Of a stretch of 10,586 nt of DNA, positions 6,944 to 10,586 are shown in pieces. The notes beneath the pieces were generated by a model. The model had not been told where the DNA came from. It saw only the letters and a program-made list of their open reading frames with translations, and searched no databases. Every line of letters begins with the position of its first letter. Within the stretch, counting starts at the first letter, position 1. The DNA is from Sulfuricella sp. Lineage in GTDB: Bacteria > Pseudomonadota > Gammaproteobacteria > Burkholderiales > Sulfuricellaceae. The DNA lies in contig JAUYEK010000354.1 of assembly GCA_030691435.1 (NCBI GenBank), forward strand, positions 1-10,586. Direction: 5' to 3'. Both the position numbers and the translations under genes were made by a program.

Positions 6944-7930
6944 TTATCCGCCGATCGCCGCCATGACGCGGTTTTCACCGGAGCGTGGGCCACCGAAATC
7001 ATGCCGGACAGGTTTGGATTGCAAAGCGCCCGTCAAGGCAGCCATCAAATCCGCTTCGGCAGTCCCTGCCCGAATCAATGCGCCGACATCCAGGGAAGCC
7101 TGCCCGTCGAGGCAGGTGTACAGCTTGCCGTCCGCCGACAGTCGGATGCGGTTGCAGGAAGCGCAGAAATGTTGCGACAGTGGCGTGATGAAACCGATGT
7201 TGAACCGTCCATCCGGCGACACCAGATACTTGGCCGGGCCACCGCCGGGAACCGCGCCGTCGATCAGACCGTAGCGTTGTTGCAGGCGTTGCTTCACCGG
7301 TTGCAAATTCACATGGCGTACCGACGATCCGGCCTTTCCCAGCGGCATGGTCTCGATCAGGCGCAGGATGAAACCACGTTCCGCGCAATACTTGACCATG
7401 GCGTCAATTTCGTCGTCGTTGATCCCGCCCATCACTACCATGTTGATCTTGACCAGCGTAAAGCCGGCTTCACTGGCGACATCCAGCCCATTCAAAACAT
7501 TCGCCAGCGCATCGCGCCCGGTAATTTGCCTGAACCGCCCGGCATCCAGCGTATCCAGGCTGACATTGATACGCGCGATACCAGCCTGCCTGAGGGAACC
7601 CGCCAGATCGGCAAGGCGCGTGCCATTGGTGCTGAGGGACAAGTCGTCAAGGCCAGGAATCAGCCGCAAACGCCGCGCCAGATCGCTCAAGCCGGGCCGT
7701 GTCAGCGGTTCGCCACCGGTCAGGCGAACTTTCTTCAGCCCGGCGCGCGCAAGCAAGCCAACGACCCGTTCGATTTCATCGAACGTAAGCCAGTTGGATG
7801 GCGTGACGAAATTCTTGAAACCCGGCGGGATACAATAAGTGCAGCGCAGATCGCAACGGTCTGTCACAGACAGCCGCAGGTACTCGACGGTTCTGCCGCA
7901 ACCATCCAGCAGTTTAATGGGGGGTGTCAT
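6944..7930 (-). CDS. moaA: MoaA, GTP 3',8-cyclase (molybdenum cofactor biosynthesis)
   Basis: MoaA is a radical-SAM enzyme that converts GTP to 3',8-cyclo-7,8-dihydro-GTP, the first step of molybdopterin synthesis in the cytoplasm. It has 328 residues, the usual length. The radical-SAM cluster is C26-x3-C30-x2-C33 (DRCDLRCTYCIPP), with RLTGGEPL (69-76) for SAM binding. The second, C-terminal cluster uses C256, C259 and C273 (FCASCNRIRLSADGKLYTC). The protein ends in Gly-Gly, as active MoaA does. The ATG at 7930 was chosen because the conserved N-terminus starts just after it; the frame stays open further upstream only as an antiparallel-shadow-like extension through the neighbouring gene. The ribosome site is weak. 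It follows the molybdoenzyme by 62 bases, suggesting dedicated cofactor supply. Confidence 0.97.
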   Translation of the reverse strand: MTPPIKLLDGCGRTVEYLRLSVTDRCDLRCTYCIPPGFKNFVTPSNWLTFDEIERVVGLLARAGLKKVRLTGGEPLTRPGLSDLARRLRLIPGLDDLSLSTNGTRLADLAGSLRQAGIARINVSLDTLDAGRFRQITGRDALANVLNGLDVASEAGFTLVKINMVVMGGINDDEIDAMVKYCAERGFILRLIETMPLGKAGSSVRHVNLQPVKQRLQQRYGLIDGAVPGGGPAKYLVSPDGRFNIGFITPLSQHFCASCNRIRLSADGKLYTCLDGQASLDVGALIRAGTAEADLMAALTGALQSKPVRHDFGGPRSGENRVMAAIGG

Positions 7931-7945
7931 GACGTGGTAACAGGA

Positions 7946-7982
7946 GGCGCGGGGCAGCCGGTGTTGCCGGCTACCCCGCGCC
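7946..7982. other. GC-rich hairpin between the molybdoenzyme gene and moaA
   Basis: GGCGCGGGG (7946-7954) pairs perfectly with CCCCGCGCC (7974-7982). After one C/A mismatch, a further six pairs close on the loop tgttg (7962-7966). There is no T tract on either strand. On the minus strand it sits just after the molybdoenzyme stop codon and 15 bases before the moaA ATG. It could protect the upstream mRNA end, attenuate moaA or be a REP-type insertion. Confidence 0.7.
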
Positions 7983-7992
7983 CTCTGGAAGG

Positions 7993-10586
7993 CTAGACTA
8001 TCGGCCTGGGTTTGAAGCTCATGGCGGTGAAGTTGTGCTTGAACGGCGATTCGCCCACCTTGGTCAACGTCCCCCGCCCGAGCTTGTAGCGGTAGTTGTT
8101 GGTGACTGGGTCGGGCACCGCATGAACCACCGCATTGGCCGGCGCGCCGGGGAAGTTGAAGCTGGCCAGCGTCACCCCTTCGCGGATTTCGTCGGAGACG
8201 ACAGCCACCGAGGTAAAGTAACCCTCCGTGGTCTGGATATGGCCTTCCTTCATCAGGTTGTCGAAGAACAGATCCGGGTCCTTGACACCCGTCGGCTGCC
8301 CGGTCTGCACGTAGACCGCGTCGTTGTAGACCTTGACCAGGTCGCCCGACTCGATGCCCCTGGGCTTGGCGTCGTTCGGATGGATGAAGATTGGCGGCCA
8401 TGGCCAGCGCTGGAACAGGTGCGCCTTGCGCAGGTCGTCGAAAGCCGACTGCCAGGTTTCGCCGACGCGGCCGTTGGTCACCCATAGCTCGCCTTTTTCC
8501 TTCCTCGGCTTGGCGGCCTCGTAGAACTGGATCCAGCCGCCGAACTTCCATGGGCTTTTCAGCAGGATAGCCTTGCCCGAATGGGTGCTGAAGGCATACA
8601 TGAACTGGCTTTGCACCTCGGCTTGCTCCATTTCGCCCCAGTTGTTGGCCGGATCGTGCAGGCGCTGGGTGCCGACCAGCTTGCCATCGCGCACCCGGAT
8701 CGGCGTCTGGATGCCGGTGGTGCCGAGGGTGCGCAGCAGTTCCTGCGCCTTGACCCCCTTCTCCTTGGCCTGCATCACCAGCGGGTGGTAATTGAGCACA
8801 CCGCCGCGCGAGAAGCGTGCCGCCTCCTCGAACACGTCGTTGGAGTTTTTCCAGTCGTAGCCCTCGAAGCCCATTTTCTTGGCAAACTGCTGCACCGCCC
8901 ACCAGTCCGGCTTGGCTTCGCCCGGCGCATCGTAGAATTTGGAATACAGCCGCAAGCGCCGCTCGGAATTGCAGCGGGTGAAGTTGTCCTCGCCCCAGGT
9001 GGCTGCCGGCAGCACGATGTCGGCGATGTCGGTATTGATCGGCTCGACCGGGTAGATGTCGGAATCCACCAGCACCATGCCGCCGGAATCCACCCGTTTT
9101 TTCAGCACCTCGAAGATCGCGGCACGATCCAGACTGGCAATCTGGTTGGCGTTGCCGCGCGTCATGTCGATCAGCTTGGCCGCCAGGGTTTGCGAGGCCA
9201 TCATCGCGGCCACCCAGGTGGTGCCGAACACCCAGGCGAACTTGACTTCGCCCGCCATGACCCAGCGGTCGAGGTTGAAATCCTTCTTGCGCCGCCCCGG
9301 ATAGTTCTCCGGGTTGAGCCAGCCGGAGCCGCCGCCCGCCGACACCATGCCGCGCTGGTGGCCGCCGCCGCGCGAGATCATCTGCCCCGGCCGGTTGCCG
9401 GCGCCGCAGATCAGGCCCAGCGACACCAGCGAGGTGGTGTTCGAGTAGTTGTTGGTCCAGTAGTTGCCCTTCTCCAGCATGAACGAGGTCTTGGGGCGTG
9501 AACCGTCGGCCTTGGGCTTGGCGATCCACTCGGCGGCCTTTTTGATGTCGTCCGGGTTGAGGCCGGTGAGTTTCGCGGCCACGTCGAGCTTGGACTCCTC
9601 CTGGGAGAGGATGAATTTCTTGTAGTCCGCCCAGTCGCTCTGCCAGTTGCCCCAAGTGGTGCGCCACTGCCAGCCGGTGTTGCGGGTGCCGCGACCGTAG
9701 CCCTCATCCACTTCCCACTGGTTGGCGACCCATTTGTCGATAAACGCCTGATCCTGCCAGTTGTTCTCGATGACGATGCGCGCCATCGCCATGTGCAGCA
9801 CCGAATCGGTGCCGGGGATGATGGGCAGCCATAGGCCGCGCCCCTGCGCCAGCGACCAGGCCACGCCCATGGTTTTGTGCGGGGTGACGAAAATGAATTT
9901 CTTTTCGCCCGGCATCATCCAGGTGGTGAATAGCGTGGTCTTGGTCTCGTAGGGATCGACGCCCGACAGGAAGGCCACCTCGCAGTCGGCCCAATCCTGA
10001 TAGCTGGCGGCGAAGGAATCGATGCCCGCATCGTCCAGCCCGGTCGCGTCGTTGGTGTTGGCGCACTTGTCGTGCGGAGCGATGCTCGGCGTACCGATGG
10101 AGGTCATGCCCAGCCGGGTGATGGCGTAAGTATTCTCGAAATACTGGTAGGAATACATCTTGATTGCCCAGGCATGTTCGCCGTGCTTGGCAATGATGTA
10201 TTTCGAGATGTCGGCCATCACGTCGGTGGCCAGATCCCAAGGCACCGGCGTGAGCTTGCCGCCAACGCGAATCATCGGATGCTGCAAACGCTCGCGGGTG
10301 CGGGTTTCCGGGTTGAAGCACTTTTGCGCCAGGGTGCCGCCACGGATGGAGCTGTTGCCGCCGACGTTGACCACGGTGGCGTCCCTGTCGGGCACGACGA
10401 TGACATGGTGCGGCTTGCCGTTGTGGCTGACCACGGTGTGCTGGGCCGGGCTGGCCCAGGCACCCATCATGTTCTGATGGGGGAAGTCGGACTTGAAAGC
10501 GTTCTCGGAGGCTTTGGCGCCGCCGTCTTTGCCGACCGGCCAGCGATAGACCTTGTAGCCGCAGGCGATGGTGCAGTAGTCGCAGG
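7993..10586 (-). CDS. AioA/IdrA-like molybdopterin oxidoreductase, large catalytic subunit (5' end cut)
   Basis: This is a DMSO-reductase-superfamily enzyme with bis-MGD molybdenum. The frame runs open to the window edge, giving 863 visible residues, already longer than classical AioA (about 825). The first visible residues CDYCTIACGYKVYRWP are the N-terminal Fe-S motif C-x2-C-x3-C, close to AioA CxFCxVGCGYxVYKW. Further AioA-like landmarks are VPDRDATVVN, SIRGGTLAQKC, FENTY, VDPYETKT, SRGGGHQRG (visible 404-412), NSERRLRL and the ending MSFKPRPIV. The Arg and His of the arsenite pocket are kept in RGGGH, but the region matching ECHATREMG reads DATGLDDAG. A Cys at visible residue 89 may be a fourth cluster ligand. 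A Trp-rich stretch appears at 9616-9720. The expected Rieske-type small subunit would lie upstream, outside the window. The AioA branch is likely; arsenite, iodate or another substrate is undecided. Confidence 0.88.
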   Translation of the reverse strand, partial: CDYCTIACGYKVYRWPVGKDGGAKASENAFKSDFPHQNMMGAWASPAQHTVVSHNGKPHHVIVVPDRDATVVNVGGNSSIRGGTLAQKCFNPETRTRERLQHPMIRVGGKLTPVPWDLATDVMADISKYIIAKHGEHAWAIKMYSYQYFENTYAITRLGMTSIGTPSIAPHDKCANTNDATGLDDAGIDSFAASYQDWADCEVAFLSGVDPYETKTTLFTTWMMPGEKKFIFVTPHKTMGVAWSLAQGRGLWLPIIPGTDSVLHMAMARIVIENNWQDQAFIDKWVANQWEVDEGYGRGTRNTGWQWRTTWGNWQSDWADYKKFILSQEESKLDVAAKLTGLNPDDIKKAAEWIAKPKADGSRPKTSFMLEKGNYWTNNYSNTTSLVSLGLICGAGNRPGQMISRGGGHQRGMVSAGGGSGWLNPENYPGRRKKDFNLDRWVMAGEVKFAWVFGTTWVAAMMASQTLAAKLIDMTRGNANQIASLDRAAIFEVLKKRVDSGGMVLVDSDIYPVEPINTDIADIVLPAATWGEDNFTRCNSERRLRLYSKFYDAPGEAKPDWWAVQQFAKKMGFEGYDWKNSNDVFEEAARFSRGGVLNYHPLVMQAKEKGVKAQELLRTLGTTGIQTPIRVRDGKLVGTQRLHDPANNWGEMEQAEVQSQFMYAFSTHSGKAILLKSPWKFGGWIQFYEAAKPRKEKGELWVTNGRVGETWQSAFDDLRKAHLFQRWPWPPIFIHPNDAKPRGIESGDLVKVYNDAVYVQTGQPTGVKDPDLFFDNLMKEGHIQTTEGYFTSVAVVSDEIREGVTLASFNFPGAPANAVVHAVPDPVTNNYRYKLGRGTLTKVGESPFKHNFTAMSFKPRPIV

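Noticed and set aside
7001..7996. A 331-codon plus-strand frame opposite moaA
   Set aside because: It lies entirely antisense to MoaA, whose radical-SAM motifs are intact, and it has no recognisable motif.
8581..9501. A long plus-strand frame (306 codons) opposite the molybdoenzyme
   Set aside because: It is antisense to a clearly conserved gene, has His/Arg-rich shadow composition and no recognisable domain; it is a GC-rich codon artefact.
6944..9667. A 907-codon minus-strand open frame that could be read as a fusion protein ending in MoaA
   Set aside because: Its first two thirds are an out-of-frame shadow of the molybdoenzyme gene with low-complexity Arg/Gly-rich translation. Only the part from 7930 onward is conserved MoaA.
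7993..10586. Naming the molybdoenzyme outright as arsenite oxidase or iodate reductase
   Set aside because: Pocket residues differ from AioA, the N-terminus and the small subunit are outside the window, and no idrP-type peroxidase or arsenic gene is visible. Only the superfamily branch is supported.

Overview
The window looks like part of a betaproteobacterial chromosome. The genes are GC-rich and dense, and HemF and TsaC closely resemble their Beta/Gammaproteobacterial relatives. The combination of a periplasmic-type cytochrome c, a Tat-exported high-potential iron-sulfur protein (HiPIP) and an arsenite-oxidase-family molybdoenzyme suggests a chemolithotrophic lineage, for example Nitrosomonadales such as Gallionella- or Sulfuricella-like groups. 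The taxonomic placement is inference. No mobile element, CRISPR array, rRNA or tRNA was recognised.

Left half, plus strand (1-5530): this is housekeeping. It starts with the 3' end of purH, followed by purD and purE (purine biosynthesis), tsaC (tRNA t6A modification), hemF (oxygen-dependent haem synthesis) and an APC-family amino-acid permease. Each of the three gaps purH/purD, purD/purE and purE/tsaC holds a different palindromic intergenic repeat, and the last of these supplies the purE stop codon. purK is not present beside purE. The unit ends at a hairpin terminator (5556-5583) that also serves the convergent HiPIP gene.

Right half, minus strand (10586 down to 5601): this looks like a respiratory or redox cluster. 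In transcription order it holds a large molybdopterin oxidoreductase of the AioA (arsenite oxidase) superfamily branch, cut by the window edge; moaA (molybdenum cofactor biosynthesis); about 520 bp of hairpin-rich DNA with one doubtful small ORF; a class I cytochrome c; a terminator; and a Tat-exported HiPIP. The logic resembles classical aio operons (catalytic subunit, cytochrome c, cofactor gene). However, the residues aligning with the arsenite-binding His and Glu are not conserved, a possible fourth cluster cysteine is present, and a HiPIP is added.

The most interesting candidate is therefore this AioA-like/moaA/cytochrome c/HiPIP cluster, whose substrate cannot be read from the sequence. 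It could be an iodate-reductase-like (IdrA-type) enzyme, an arsenite oxidase variant or an undescribed branch.
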